The notes: generated from the sequence alone by a model not told the origin. A stretch of DNA of 64,000 nucleotides from Streptomyces sp. CHD11 (GCF_018638295.1 NZ_JABTTS010000029.1:90141-154140); one strand, 5' to 3'. Positions 34,682 to 43,269 are shown, numbered from the stretch's first letter. A program made the numbers and translations.

Positions 34682-34721
34682 ACAGGGCCCTCGGCGGGCG
34701 AGTGCTTGCCGAGGGCCCTGT
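34682..34721. terminator. Strong hairpin terminator
   Basis: ACAGGGCCCTCGGC (34682-34695) pairs perfectly with GCCGAGGGCCCTGT (34708-34721), a 14-bp stem with a 12-base loop, 5 bp after the DUF397 stop. It also lies beyond the end of the convergent CYTH gene (34809). Confidence 0.85.
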
Positions 34722-34808
34722 GCGCAGGTGAAAGCCTCCACCCGCTCTGAGCGGTGATGTCGGAAGTCAGGCCGCTGCCGCGGGCACACCGCCGAGGTGC
34801 CGGCCGGA

Positions 34809-35354
34809 TCAGGCGAAGAGGAGCGTGGGCTCCGCGAGGATGTCACGCCCCGCTTCGCTCTTGTAGATCAGGTCGATGCTGCCGAAGCGGGCCTGGTCGT
34901 AGTCCAGGCCGAGTCCCGCCACCGCCTCCTTCACGGCAGCTTCGGAAGAGCCTTCGATCTCCAGGAAGGTGGGGAGGTCCGGCCAGGTGTCGAAGTCGTA
35001 GGTGACACCGTCCAGGTGCCATTCCTCGCGGTAGTTCTGCTGGTAGCGGACCTGCCGCAGGCCGAGCGCCGCGAGGAGTTCCGCGGTCCTGGCCAGGTCG
35101 TCGACCTCGATCTCGATCTCGGTGGTCCCGTGGATGTGCGTCGCGTCGGTGACCTGCTTCAGGGTGAGCGTCGTCCTGCCGCCCTCGTCGCGCAACCGCA
35201 GCCACTGCTCGCCCTGCACGGCGTCGTTCTCGAAGATCAGACGCGTGAACATGGTCATGGGGAAGACCTGTTCCGCCCCGGCGGTGCGCAGAGCGCCGAG
35301 GGTGGCCTCCACGTCGATTTCCAGGAACTTTGCTTCGTATTCGTTCTGCGCCAC
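34809..35354 (-). CDS. CYTH-domain protein (class IV adenylate cyclase/triphosphatase-like)
   Basis: A 181-aa protein with the CYTH N-terminal ExExK motif (NEYEAKFLEID), a charged beta-tunnel pattern (QWLRLRDEGGRTTLTLKQVT, TEIEIEVDD) and a late DFDTWPDLPTFLEIEG. CYTH enzymes use metal and triphosphate substrates: CyaB adenylate cyclase, thiamine triphosphatase or inorganic triphosphatase. The GTG at 35354 follows GAGAAGGAG; an ATG at 35369 would give an ATGA overlap with the radical SAM gene. The two genes form a coupled pair. The substrate is not predictable from the sequence. Confidence 0.85.
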   Translation of the reverse strand: MAQNEYEAKFLEIDVEATLGALRTAGAEQVFPMTMFTRLIFENDAVQGEQWLRLRDEGGRTTLTLKQVTDATHIHGTTEIEIEVDDLARTAELLAALGLRQVRYQQNYREEWHLDGVTYDFDTWPDLPTFLEIEGSSEAAVKEAVAGLGLDYDQARFGSIDLIYKSEAGRDILAEPTLLFA

Positions 35355-35365
35355 GGTTCTCCTTC

Positions 35366-36583
35366 TCATGTGACGGTCTGAGCGGGCAGGTCGTGGAATT
35401 CCCGCTCGCGCATCTTGTTGATTTCGCTGCACACGGCGCTGCCCAGGAACTCGTCGACGGGCAGACAGAGATCCATACGCTGAATGCAGACGCCTACGTG
35501 GAAGGTCCCCTTGGGGCCGCGGTAGAGACGGACCCCGTAGTAACCCTCCTGGCAGTCGGTTGTGTTGTTGAAGCGGCAGCTTGCGCAGGTCTCGGGCAGG
35601 CGCAGGGGCCGAATGTGCTTGACCTTGATCACGCGTCCGCCGGGCAGGGTGTAGGAGATGCGGAATCCGGAGCTTCCAGCGATGACGTGGACTTCCTGAG
35701 GCACCGCGCCGAGGCTGCCGAGAAGCTCGTCGATGGCGTCCAGCGACTTGTCCCCGTCGGCCAGGGACGACAGGATTCTCAACGACACCTGCGGAGAGTA
35801 CCGGTCCAGGAGCCGGTGAACGCGCTCGATATGGCTGTGGTCCGGGATGACCACGTTCGCGCTCACGCCGATTCCCTCCTCGGTCGCCACCTGGATCGAT
35901 CGCTCCAGGGCCTCGATCTTCCGCGCCGCCAGGGAAGCCGTCCGGAACCGGACGCTCTGCACCTGCGCCAGTTCCTCGGGTGTGGTGCCGAAGATCGAGA
36001 AGTTGACGCGGCCAAGGCCCGCCTTCGCGCACGCGGGGAGGACCCTGGTGCCGTTCTCACCGTTGGAGGTGACGCCCACGTCATATCCCTCCTCCCTGGC
36101 CATGGCGACGATCGCCGCGAGCTTGGGGTGCAGGGTCGGTTCCCCTCCCGTGAGGTGAACCTCCTCGAAGCCCAGGGCGTCACGCAGCCCCGCCAAGGCG
36201 GCGCGAAAGGCGTCGTCAGGGAACACGGGAGCTGTCACGAAGCGCGCTCCGTTGGTCGCGAGATAGATGGAGACCCGTCCCGACCGGCCGACAGCGCCGA
36301 ATTCGCCGGCGGTCTGAGCGTGGTTGTCGGCGCTGACAGGTGTGCCTTCGTTGTGGCAGAAGGTGCAGGTCATCCCGCAGGCATCGATGACCTTGACCCG
36401 GAGTGTGCGGTCCATCGTGACCCGGACCGGGGCAAGATCGCGGATACTTCGCAATGCTCGGTGCTTGAACACGACGTACAGCTCCGTCCTCAGGGCGGCG
36501 TCGATGCCGTCCGCGATCAGTTGCGTGTCGATGCGCAGGTTGTCGACGGCCGGCGCCCTGCGTCTGTCGGCCACGATGGTCAC
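35366..36583 (-). CDS. Radical SAM protein with MoaA-like C-terminal cysteines
   Basis: A 405-aa protein. The CxxxCxxC cluster-binding motif is in VIDACGMTCTFCHNEG near residue 70, followed by the SAM-binding segment VHLTGGEPTLHPKL. A C-terminal set of Cys (CASCRFNNTTDC ... VGVC ... AVC) looks like an auxiliary iron-sulfur site, as in MoaA/SPASM-type enzymes. The start is the GTG at 36583 after GGAG; the open frame to 36664 has no coding character. The CYTH gene downstream is 11 bp away or overlaps. The reaction is unknown. The clear cluster motifs and the pairing with a triphosphate-binding CYTH protein suggest chemistry on a nucleotide or a cofactor. Confidence 0.88.
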   Translation of the reverse strand: MTIVADRRRAPAVDNLRIDTQLIADGIDAALRTELYVVFKHRALRSIRDLAPVRVTMDRTLRVKVIDACGMTCTFCHNEGTPVSADNHAQTAGEFGAVGRSGRVSIYLATNGARFVTAPVFPDDAFRAALAGLRDALGFEEVHLTGGEPTLHPKLAAIVAMAREEGYDVGVTSNGENGTRVLPACAKAGLGRVNFSIFGTTPEELAQVQSVRFRTASLAARKIEALERSIQVATEEGIGVSANVVIPDHSHIERVHRLLDRYSPQVSLRILSSLADGDKSLDAIDELLGSLGAVPQEVHVIAGSSGFRISYTLPGGRVIKVKHIRPLRLPETCASCRFNNTTDCQEGYYGVRLYRGPKGTFHVGVCIQRMDLCLPVDEFLGSAVCSEINKMREREFHDLPAQTVT

Positions 36584-36780
36584 AGCGCATCTCCGGCGGT
36601 ACCGCAATGCGCGGTGGCTGCCTCGGTTGCTCGGGTGCGGAGACGAACGTAGAACGGCCGTCACTCAAGTCCCAAGAAGATTGCGCGAGTTTGCGGCACA
36701 TCGATTGACTGCCCAGAACGCCCTGCGGACCATCGTCATGTCGCGCAAACCTGAGCAAGGCAGCAGACAGGGGAACGACC

Positions 36781-37200
36781 ATGAAGCTACGGTTCCTTGG
36801 TAAGAACTCCACGGTCGGTGACTGCCCGACCCTGTACGCCACAGACCGGGACACCTACCTCGTCCAGGGCTGGAAGATCTTCGCGAACGACCTGTTGGTG
36901 CAGCTTGAGATCCCGGAGGGGGAGACGGCGGTGGAGGTGCCCACAGAGCTGTTCGACCACCTCGCGAAGGACGGCCTGCCGGCCGGGGAGGTCAGGCGCA
37001 TCGAGGACCCGATCATGATCCTCACGCCGGGCGGTACGTTCGTGGTCCAGGGCCGGGAGGTGACCGACCCCGAGGCCCTGGCCCAGATGGAGATTCCGGA
37101 TTACGAGACCGTGGTCGAGGTCACCAAGCCCGCGATCACCGCCCTACTGGAGGAACCGCGTGGAGCTGATCTCCAGCGCCGAGCGCAACCAGCTCTTTGA
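36781..37200 (+). CDS. Small conserved protein upstream of DUF6879, copy 1
   Basis: A 139-aa protein beginning MKLRFLGKNSTVGDCPTLYA. It has two similar halves, each with a FxVQG-like hairpin (TYLVQGWKI and TFVVQGREV), so it may be an internal duplication. It overlaps the DUF6879 gene by 41 bp. A shorter relative (39851-40123) shares a pattern of Gly, a Cys-Pro pair, then VxG and a late P...L, and also precedes a DUF6879 gene. The conserved order with DUF6879 and an XRE gene is common in Streptomyces. Function unknown. Confidence 0.75.
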   Translation: MKLRFLGKNSTVGDCPTLYATDRDTYLVQGWKIFANDLLVQLEIPEGETAVEVPTELFDHLAKDGLPAGEVRRIEDPIMILTPGGTFVVQGREVTDPEALAQMEIPDYETVVEVTKPAITALLEEPRGADLQRRAQPAL

Positions 37201-37684
37201 GAGCTTCGCGCAGGACGCATTCCATCTGGAGCTGAGGGACGACTACTCCGTCCCCGACGAGGACAGCCCCTTCACGAGCTGGCTCCGCGGCGAGAGCGTC
37301 GACTACTCCTACATGGACCCGTGGACGCAACTCATCAGGCGCGTCACCGGGGAAGGGAAAACAGTCCGACGCGTCCGCGTGGTCACCGAGCCTCACACCC
37401 CCTACATCCAGTGGGAGCACGCCACCACCGGCCGCAACGAGGAGGCCGGCGAGGAGATCCGCTGGCTGCCCCGACACCGCCTGCCCGAGGGCGTCACCTT
37501 CCCCGTGGGTGGAAACGACTGGTGGCTGTACGACAACCGCCTCCTCGCAGTGGGGCACTTCGACTCCGACGGCGCAGTGCTCGGGTCGGAGATCGTCGAG
37601 GATCCGGACACCGTGGCCGCGTGCGTGCGCCTGCGGGATCTGCTGTGGGCCGCCGCCATTCCCCACCCCGCGTACGAGCCCTGA
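37160..37684 (+). CDS. DUF6879 family protein, copy 1
   Basis: A 174-aa protein with a GTG start at 37160, five bases after GGAGGAA. The family pattern is visible: FESFAQDAFHLELRDDYSV near the start, then VRRVRVVTEPHTPYIQWEH, RWLPRHRLP and NDWWLYDNRLLAVGHFD. DUF6879 proteins usually sit beside XRE/DUF5753 regulators in actinomycetes, which is the case here; the regulator starts 7 bp downstream. The role is unknown, and a regulatory or sensory partner is the natural guess. Confidence 0.85.
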   Translation: MELISSAERNQLFESFAQDAFHLELRDDYSVPDEDSPFTSWLRGESVDYSYMDPWTQLIRRVTGEGKTVRRVRVVTEPHTPYIQWEHATTGRNEEAGEEIRWLPRHRLPEGVTFPVGGNDWWLYDNRLLAVGHFDSDGAVLGSEIVEDPDTVAACVRLRDLLWAAAIPHPAYEP

Positions 37685-37691
37685 CCGACCA

Positions 37692-38546
37692 GTGAGCAAG
37701 CAGGTAGAAGAGGCGCTGCAGGCGCTCGGTGCCCGGCTGCGTGGCTTCCGCAAGGACGCCGGATTCACCAGCGGCCGGGCATTCGCTCGTGCCACCTCGT
37801 GGCAGGAGTCGAAGATCTCCCGCATCGAGAACGGCAAGCAGCGTCCCAGCGAGGACGACATCCGGGTCTGGTGCGAGATGACCGGCCAGAGCGAGCAGTC
37901 GGGTGACCTGGTCGCGATCGTCCGCCATGTCGACGAGCTGTGGCTCGAATGGCGACGGCAACTCCAGAGCGGCGTCGAGAAACGACAGCGCCAAGCGATC
38001 CCGGTGTACGCCAGGACCAAGGCCTTTCGCATCTGGCACCCCACGCTCATCTGGGGAACCCTTCAGACCGCGGAATACGCCGCCGAAGTCTTCCGCCAGG
38101 GCGTCAGCTACTACGAGATTCCCAATGACGCCGAAGCGGCCGTGGCGAAGCGACTCGAGCGCCAGCAGTACCTGTACCAGGGCGACCGCGTCTTCAACGT
38201 CCTCATCGGCGAACAGGCCCTGTACACCAACTTCGGCGGTTCCGAAGTGATGAAGGGGCAACTCGACCGTCTCCTGGCCGTGATGAGGCTTCCTCGTCTC
38301 AGCCTGGGCATCGTCCCCAGGTCCGCCCCCACCTTCATCTGGCCGGGCAACGCGTTTTCGATGTTCGACAGCCGACTCGTCCTCGTCGAGACCTACTCGG
38401 CCGAGCTCTCCGTCAGCCAGCCCCGAGAAATCGAGCTGTACACCAAGGCGTTCGCCCTCCTGAAACAGTCGGCGGTCTACGGCGTCGCCGTCCGCGAACT
38501 CATCTCCACAGCGGTTCAGCACTTCGACCAGATGCCGACGGACTAG
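37692..38546 (+). CDS. XRE-family regulator with DUF5753, copy 2
   Basis: A 284-aa protein from a GTG at 37692. The HTH is in LGARLRGFRKDAGFTSGRAF, SWQESKISRIENGKQRP. The DUF5753 region follows (FRIWHPTLIWGTLQTAEYAA ... FIWPGNAFSMFDS). It is preceded by the DUF6879 gene and followed by a DUF397 gene, giving a four-gene regulatory operon (small protein, DUF6879, XRE, DUF397). It differs enough from copy 1 to be a separate lineage rather than a recent duplicate. Confidence 0.9.
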   Translation: MSKQVEEALQALGARLRGFRKDAGFTSGRAFARATSWQESKISRIENGKQRPSEDDIRVWCEMTGQSEQSGDLVAIVRHVDELWLEWRRQLQSGVEKRQRQAIPVYARTKAFRIWHPTLIWGTLQTAEYAAEVFRQGVSYYEIPNDAEAAVAKRLERQQYLYQGDRVFNVLIGEQALYTNFGGSEVMKGQLDRLLAVMRLPRLSLGIVPRSAPTFIWPGNAFSMFDSRLVLVETYSAELSVSQPREIELYTKAFALLKQSAVYGVAVRELISTAVQHFDQMPTD

Positions 38547-38556
38547 GAGAGCGTCC

Positions 38557-38739
38557 ATGCAGCCCGTAACCCCGAACTGGCGAACCAGCTCCTACACCGA
38601 GACACAGAACTGCGTCGAACTGGCCGACAACGATCCGAACAAGGTGATGGTCCGGGACACGAAAGCACGCGATCGGGGAACCATGGCCATCCAGCGAGAC
38701 ACCTGGACGATCTTCGTCCAGCATGCCAAGCGGACGTAG
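38557..38739 (+). CDS. DUF397 protein, partner of XRE copy 2
   Basis: A 60-aa protein: NWRTSSYTETQNCVELADN, then VMVRDTKARDRGTMAIQRD and a final WTIFVQHAK, the DUF397 pattern. The AGGAG ribosome site overlaps the stop of the XRE gene. It completes the second XRE/DUF397 unit. Confidence 0.9.
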   Translation: MQPVTPNWRTSSYTETQNCVELADNDPNKVMVRDTKARDRGTMAIQRDTWTIFVQHAKRT

Positions 38740-38762
38740 TGTGAGGCTTCGCCGGACAAACG

Positions 38763-38906
38763 ATGTTCACCTACCGCTACGGCTACCGGCTGGCTCTCTG
38801 GGAGCGCCCGCTCACCCGAGCCGGGTTCGCCACGGCCGACGCGGGTCTCGTAGCGGCTCAGCCCGGTCACATCGGGACGCTGGTCGTACGCGCGGTCGCC
38901 CCGTGA
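38763..38906 (+). CDS. Possible small protein, 47 aa
   Basis: An ATG frame reading MFTYRYGYRLALWERPLTRA and ending GTLVVRAVAP, with natural amino acid composition but no recognised domain and no clear ribosome site. It sits between the DUF397 gene and an XRE fragment, in a decayed stretch, and may be a fragment of a larger lost gene. Confidence 0.35.
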   Translation: MFTYRYGYRLALWERPLTRAGFATADAGLVAAQPGHIGTLVVRAVAP

Positions 38907-38989
38907 CGGACCCGTGCAGCCAGACGAAGCTGTTCCGGGAGCGGGCGGATCTGGATCGCGCGAGGCTCGGGTCGCTGACCGGGTACTGA
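38903..38989 (+). pseudogene. XRE regulator fragment
   Basis: The frame VTDPCSQTKLFRERADLDRA, then RLGSLTGY, ends in a stop. It matches the start of XRE copy 1 (LKLLRERAGLDRARLGSLTG) almost residue for residue. The DNA is also similar beyond the stop (GTGTCGACGTCGTTCG against the copy 1 sequence for STIASFE). Only the first HTH part is left, so this is the stump of a third paralogue. The rest, to about 39225, shows no confident gene. Confidence 0.7.
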
Positions 38990-39225
38990 GGAATCCGGTG
39001 TCGACGTCGTTCGTGGTCGTGAAGATCAGCGAGTAGCGGCGGCCGCAGACGCCTCGCGGATCGGGAAGCGGATCCAGAAACCCGGACAGGCGGACGGCGT
39101 CCGCCGGCCTGTGCTGCGTTCGCCCCTACCCGGACCGCCACGTCCACTCCACCACCGGACCAGCCCGATGTTCCGGACAGAGCGCAATCGTGCAAAGGAC
39201 CCTGGCCCCGTCCCGCTGATCACCG

Positions 39226-39858
39226 TTACCCGTGACAACCCGTTGAAGCACCGACTCTCCGCGGCGGGGCCAAGGGGACGATCTCCCGGGCGAAGAAATC
39301 GTGGAACCCCTCACCACGCTCATACAGTGCGTCGAACCCGGCGTTCGTTTCCCGGATCAGTGAGCTGTCCGTATAGCGGTTGGCGCCCGCCGCGTTTCCG
39401 TCCTCGTCGTACACGACCTCGTACATGACCACATCGCCGAGGATCACGACTTCCGGGACCAGGCGATTCCGCTCGATGCTGGAGATATCGCGAGCGTCGA
39501 TGACCTTGATGGCGTCACCCACATCCACGCGCACTCGCAGGACGAACAACTCCCATTGCACATACGGCGTGACAGGGAATTCCACCACCCGCAGGCGACG
39601 GTGGGTGACGCCCCGATCCGACGCCCGCCGGATTTCCCGGGCGTAGTCCTCGCGCCTCTCGTCGGCCAGCGACAGCGCCCTCTCCCAGTCGCCGTCGGCG
39701 AAGGCCTCCCAGCTCGGGAAGCCGCGCTCCCTGAAGTGCTGGCCGCGCTCGAGCTTGTTGAGGAAGCCGATCCCGCCGGTGTACACCCGGCTCAGGTCGG
39801 CATGGTACGTGGGGCGGTCCAGGCGTTCGGATGCGCCTCTGGGGAAGGAGTCAAACAC
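39226..39858 (-). CDS. DUF6879 family protein, copy 2
   Basis: A 210-aa protein with the DUF6879 pattern: VTHRRLRVVEFPVTPYVQWE in the middle, DISSIERNRLVP (DUF6879 copies often have such a segment before the conserved Trp/Tyr region), VVMYEVVYDEDGNAAGA and a final ALYERGEGFHDF. It starts at a GTG at 39858, overlapping the upstream small gene by 8 bp. It lies on the opposite strand from copy 1 and is well diverged, so the locus holds two separate modules of this kind. Confidence 0.82.
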   Translation of the reverse strand: MFDSFPRGASERLDRPTYHADLSRVYTGGIGFLNKLERGQHFRERGFPSWEAFADGDWERALSLADERREDYAREIRRASDRGVTHRRLRVVEFPVTPYVQWELFVLRVRVDVGDAIKVIDARDISSIERNRLVPEVVILGDVVMYEVVYDEDGNAAGANRYTDSSLIRETNAGFDALYERGEGFHDFFAREIVPLAPPRRVGASTGCHG

Positions 39859-40123
39859 TGGGGATGTCCGGCTTCGCCGCGATGAGCATGTTCCTGGGGA
39901 TGACCACGAGGCGTTCGTCCGACCCGATCGACACCCCGTCGGGCAGGTTCCTGCCCAGCGACTGGGTGAGGTCCCGGCCGATGACGGCGATGTCGCCGTT
40001 GGCGAGTTCCCAGATGTCCGGACAGTCAGGAGTTCCGGTGGTGTTTCCGAGTTCCTGGGGGGTTTTCCCCAGACGCTGTTTGAAACTCGTGTACGGATCC
40101 GCTTCCCATGGCCGCCTGGTCAT
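39851..40123 (-). CDS. Small conserved protein upstream of DUF6879, copy 2
   Basis: A 90-aa protein including LGNTTGTPDCPDIWELANGD and VSIGSDERLVVIPRNMLIA. Its pattern (Gly...Cys-Pro, VxG, late Pro) parallels the first half of the 139-aa copy 1 protein, and it holds the same place before a DUF6879 gene. The function is unknown. The conserved pairing suggests that the two proteins act together. Confidence 0.7.
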   Translation of the reverse strand: MTRRPWEADPYTSFKQRLGKTPQELGNTTGTPDCPDIWELANGDIAVIGRDLTQSLGRNLPDGVSIGSDERLVVIPRNMLIAAKPDIPSV

Positions 40124-40298
40124 TTCCGTCGCCCCCTAGATCGGTCAGGATGCTTCACTGTAGCGTGCAACTGGCCTGCCTGGCCATGCGTCAGAGCCTG
40201 TCAACGGGGTAATGGCGAGGATTGATTCCTCCTTGTTCCCTGCCGCTCGGGGGTGGAATGATATTGATCGGAAAGAAAATCATGCCAACGCATGACAG

Positions 40299-40329
40299 GT
40301 GACACTTTCCATCTGTGCTATCGGATAAT
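40299..40329 (+). promoter_or_regulatory. Candidate promoter of the STAND NTPase operon
   Basis: GTGACA (40299-40304) and GATAAT (40324-40329) with a 19-bp spacer lie in an unusually AT-rich gap, 21 bp before the GTG at 40351. Each box matches the sigma-70 consensus at five of six positions; the spacer is long. Confidence 0.4.
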
Positions 40330-40350
40330 CGGGTGAACGGAGGGGTGGCT

Positions 40351-40761
40351 GTGGAAGCAGAAGTGGCCTTGCTCGCACAGAGCGCGGGGACCACCTTGGT
40401 CGCGTTGATGGCGACCGATGCCTGGCACCACGTGCGTGACGGGATCACCCAGCTCTGGCGCCGGACACAACCCGAACGCGCCGAGACCGTCGCCGCCGAG
40501 TTGGAGGCCGGCCGCGAGGACGCACTGACCGCCGCGGCCGCGGACGACCAGGAGACCCTGGACGAACTGCGCCTCCAGTGGCAGGGGATGGTGCGGCGGC
40601 TGCTCGTCGCCCGGCCCGCCGCCGTCGAGGAACTGCGCACCCTGCTGGACCGGCTCGACCCCGGTGGCTCGGCCGCCCGGCAGATCACCCAGCACGCCAC
40701 CGCGTCCGGTCGGGCCCGGGTCTACCAAGCGGGACGTGACCAGCACATCGCAGAGCGATGA
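40351..40761 (+). CDS. Small partner protein of the STAND NTPase
   Basis: A 136-aa helical protein started at the GTG at 40351, seven bases after GGAGG. It begins MEAEVALLAQSAGTTLVALM and is rich in Glu, Arg and Leu. It ends with ARVYQAGRDQHIAER, a motif repeated near the N-terminus of the NTPase encoded next (GRVYQSSGDQHISEH). Its stop overlaps the NTPase start (ATGA). No enzyme motif is seen. It looks like a scaffold or adaptor that meets the NTPase through the shared motif. Similar small genes precede NB-ARC/TPR genes elsewhere in Streptomyces. Confidence 0.75.
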   Translation: MEAEVALLAQSAGTTLVALMATDAWHHVRDGITQLWRRTQPERAETVAAELEAGREDALTAAAADDQETLDELRLQWQGMVRRLLVARPAAVEELRTLLDRLDPGGSAARQITQHATASGRARVYQAGRDQHIAER

Positions 40762-42893
40762 CGGGTGGGACGGACGGCCACGCCGAGGACCAGGGACGCG
40801 TCTACCAGTCGTCGGGCGACCAGCACATCAGCGAGCACCACCACTACGGCGGTGACGGGCCGGAGCACGGCGGACCGGACTCGGTGCGCCGCCCGGCGGT
40901 CGGCCGGCCCCCCGTCGCGCTCCGCGACCGCGGCGAGGTGATGGAACGCCTGCGGGCGAGCGTCGAGGCGGGGCGCGGCGGCCAGGTCTACGTGCTGTAC
41001 GGCATGGGCGGCTCGGGCAAGACGGCGGTCGCCTGCGCCCTCTTCCAGGAGGTCACCGGAGAACAGGGCCGGGTGGGCCTGTGGGTCAACGCCTCCGACC
41101 GCGCGAGCCTGCGCGCCGGCATGCTCGCCGTCGCCGCCGACCGAGGGGCGGACGACGGCGAACTGCTCGCCGCACGCAACGGCCTCAGACCCGCCGCCGA
41201 TCTCGCCTGGACGTATCTCGACCGTTCCGCCGAACCCTGGTTACTGGTCCTGGACAACACAGACGAGCCGGAGATCCTGCGGGACGGCGACTGGCTGCGC
41301 ACCAGCCCGCGCGGCACCGTCCTGGTGACCACCCGGCGGGCGGCGGCCCGGTGGTGGCCGGGCGCGGAGCTGCAGTACATCGGCGTACTGCCCCGGGAGG
41401 ACGCCGCGCTCGTCCTGCGCGATCTCGCCCCGCACAGCGGCACCACGGAGCAGGCGGCGCGGGTCGCCGACCGGCTCGGGCGGCTGCCCCTCGCCCTCAC
41501 CCTGGCGGGCGGCTTCCTCTCCCACCAGGTCATCGACCCCTGGACGATGGACGCCTACGGAGACCAGCTCGACGGGGACGAACGGGTCCAGCTGATCGAC
41601 CGGGGAGCCGACGCGCTGTCCGAAGCGGATCCCCGGCGCCTGGTCGGCCTGACCTGGCAGCTGACCCTCGACGCGTTCGAGGCACGTGGGCTGCCCGAAG
41701 CGGCGGCCCTGCTCCGACTGCTGGCCCGGTTCGCCGCCGAGCCGCTGCCCCTGACCCTGCTCAACCACGCCGGCATCGGCGCCGTACTGCCCCGTGCCCG
41801 CACCGAGACGGCCCTCAGAGCCCTCCTCGACCAGTCACTGTCGGAACGGGTCGACGCCGCCGGCGCACGCTGCGTACAGAGCCACGGCATCCTGCTCGAC
41901 AGCGTCGCGGCGGCCACCCCCGCGGACCTGGTGCCCGCCCTCGACACGACAGCCGTCCGCCTGCTCGACGCGGCCGTGCCCGGCGTACCCGACGCCGGTC
42001 CCCACGATCCCCGACTGCGCCTGCTGGTACCGCACGCGCTGGCCCTGCTGGGGCACGTCGGCGGGCCGTCCGCCGCCGACGCCCTGGCCGTCGCGACGCG
42101 GCTGTCCACCGCCCTGCACCGGACCGGTGACTACCTCTCCGCCTGGGAGACCGCCCGCAACGCGGCGGACCTCGGGCAGCGACTCCTCGGCGCGGACCAC
42201 CGTACGGTCCTCGCCGCCCGCTCCAGGGCGGGGCGGGCACTGTTCCGGCTGGGCAGGTACGCCGAGGCCGAAGCGGTGCTCCGCCCGGTCCGGGACGCCC
42301 AGGAGCGCCTGTTCGGCGCCGACGACCCCGACACCACGGACAGTGGCTACGGCCTCCAGCTCGTCCTGGCGAACCTCGCCAGGCGCGAGGAGTCCGTCGC
42401 GCTGCTCCGCGGCACCGTCGCCGGTCGGCGCGCGGCGCTGGGCCCCGCGCATCCGCTGACCCTGCGGGCACGCGCCGGCCTGCTGGAGATGCTGCCCGCC
42501 GCCGACGTGGTCACCGAGGAGGGCGGCACGCTGCTCACGCTGCCGTCGGAGTGCGACCGGCTCCTCGGCCCCGAGCACACCGTGACCCTGGGCGCCCGGC
42601 ACAACCACGCGTGGGCGCTGTACCTCCTGGGCCGCTTCGAGGAGGCCGACCGGGAGATCCGGCAGGTCGCCGAGACGTATGAGCGGCGCTTCGGACCCGA
42701 GTACCCGGTCGTGCTCGCCGCCCGGCAGCTCCTCTCCCGGACCCGGACCGCGCTCGGACACGTGGACGAGGGCATCGCGCTGATGACCGACGTCGTCGAG
42801 CGGCGGGAACGCGGCCTGGGCCCCGAGCACCCCTTCACGGTCGCCAGCCGGCACCTCCTGGACGCCTACCGGTCGGGGCGGTGGCGGCCGTAG
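40758..42893 (+). CDS. STAND NTPase, NB-ARC with TPR repeats
   Basis: A 711-aa protein. After the motif RVYQSSGDQHISEHHHYGGD comes the NB-ARC domain with Walker A GMGGSGKT near residue 83, Walker B LLVLDNTDE, the sensor-like VLVTTRRAA and the GxPLA-type LGRLPLALTLAGG. TPR-like repeats fill the last third (GRALFRLGRYAEAEAVLRPV, ARHNHAWALYLLGRFEEADR). STAND proteins are signalling switches, and several are antiphage sensors. The position inside a BREX locus makes a defence role plausible, but the N-terminus has no recognisable toxic effector domain. Confidence 0.88.
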   Translation: MTGGTDGHAEDQGRVYQSSGDQHISEHHHYGGDGPEHGGPDSVRRPAVGRPPVALRDRGEVMERLRASVEAGRGGQVYVLYGMGGSGKTAVACALFQEVTGEQGRVGLWVNASDRASLRAGMLAVAADRGADDGELLAARNGLRPAADLAWTYLDRSAEPWLLVLDNTDEPEILRDGDWLRTSPRGTVLVTTRRAAARWWPGAELQYIGVLPREDAALVLRDLAPHSGTTEQAARVADRLGRLPLALTLAGGFLSHQVIDPWTMDAYGDQLDGDERVQLIDRGADALSEADPRRLVGLTWQLTLDAFEARGLPEAAALLRLLARFAAEPLPLTLLNHAGIGAVLPRARTETALRALLDQSLSERVDAAGARCVQSHGILLDSVAAATPADLVPALDTTAVRLLDAAVPGVPDAGPHDPRLRLLVPHALALLGHVGGPSAADALAVATRLSTALHRTGDYLSAWETARNAADLGQRLLGADHRTVLAARSRAGRALFRLGRYAEAEAVLRPVRDAQERLFGADDPDTTDSGYGLQLVLANLARREESVALLRGTVAGRRAALGPAHPLTLRARAGLLEMLPAADVVTEEGGTLLTLPSECDRLLGPEHTVTLGARHNHAWALYLLGRFEEADREIRQVAETYERRFGPEYPVVLAARQLLSRTRTALGHVDEGIALMTDVVERRERGLGPEHPFTVASRHLLDAYRSGRWRP

Positions 42894-43269
42894 CGCTCAC
42901 CAGGACCGGGAGCGGCCCGCACGGACGGTGCGCGAGGGTATACGGCACGGGGGTGAAGGGAGTACCGATGTAGGGTGCTCTGCGCAGGCCGTACGGGTGA
43001 CGTTCAGTACGAGGGGGACGAAGAGTGCAGACGCCGCGAACCCGCCTACCCTGACCCGGCCGACGCCGTGAGGGTGGTTCCCGTCCGGTCACCGCACGAC
43101 CGGATCCGTCCCCGCCACCGGCCGGGACAGCCGGCCCGCCGCACCGGCCCTCCGCACCCCCTGAGTCCCGCCCACCCCTCGGACCGGCCCAGGGCCTCGG
43201 CGGCGGACCCCGCACGGCACCCCGTACGAGCAGCAGCACCGACCACCGTCAGGGAGAGCGAGACCCTCA
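42894..43269. other. Intergenic region upstream of pglY
   Basis: 376 bases without a confident gene; frames here are Arg/Pro-rich shadows. A TAGGGT (42971-42976) resembles a Streptomyces -10 box, but no good -35 is seen. GGGAGAGCGAGA just before 43270 is the pglY ribosome site. Confidence 0.45.

Noticed and set aside
35366..36583. Prokaryotic viperin identity for the radical SAM protein
   Set aside because: The cluster motif context (DACGMTCTFCHNEG) and C-terminal Cys set are MoaA/SPASM-like rather than viperin-like.
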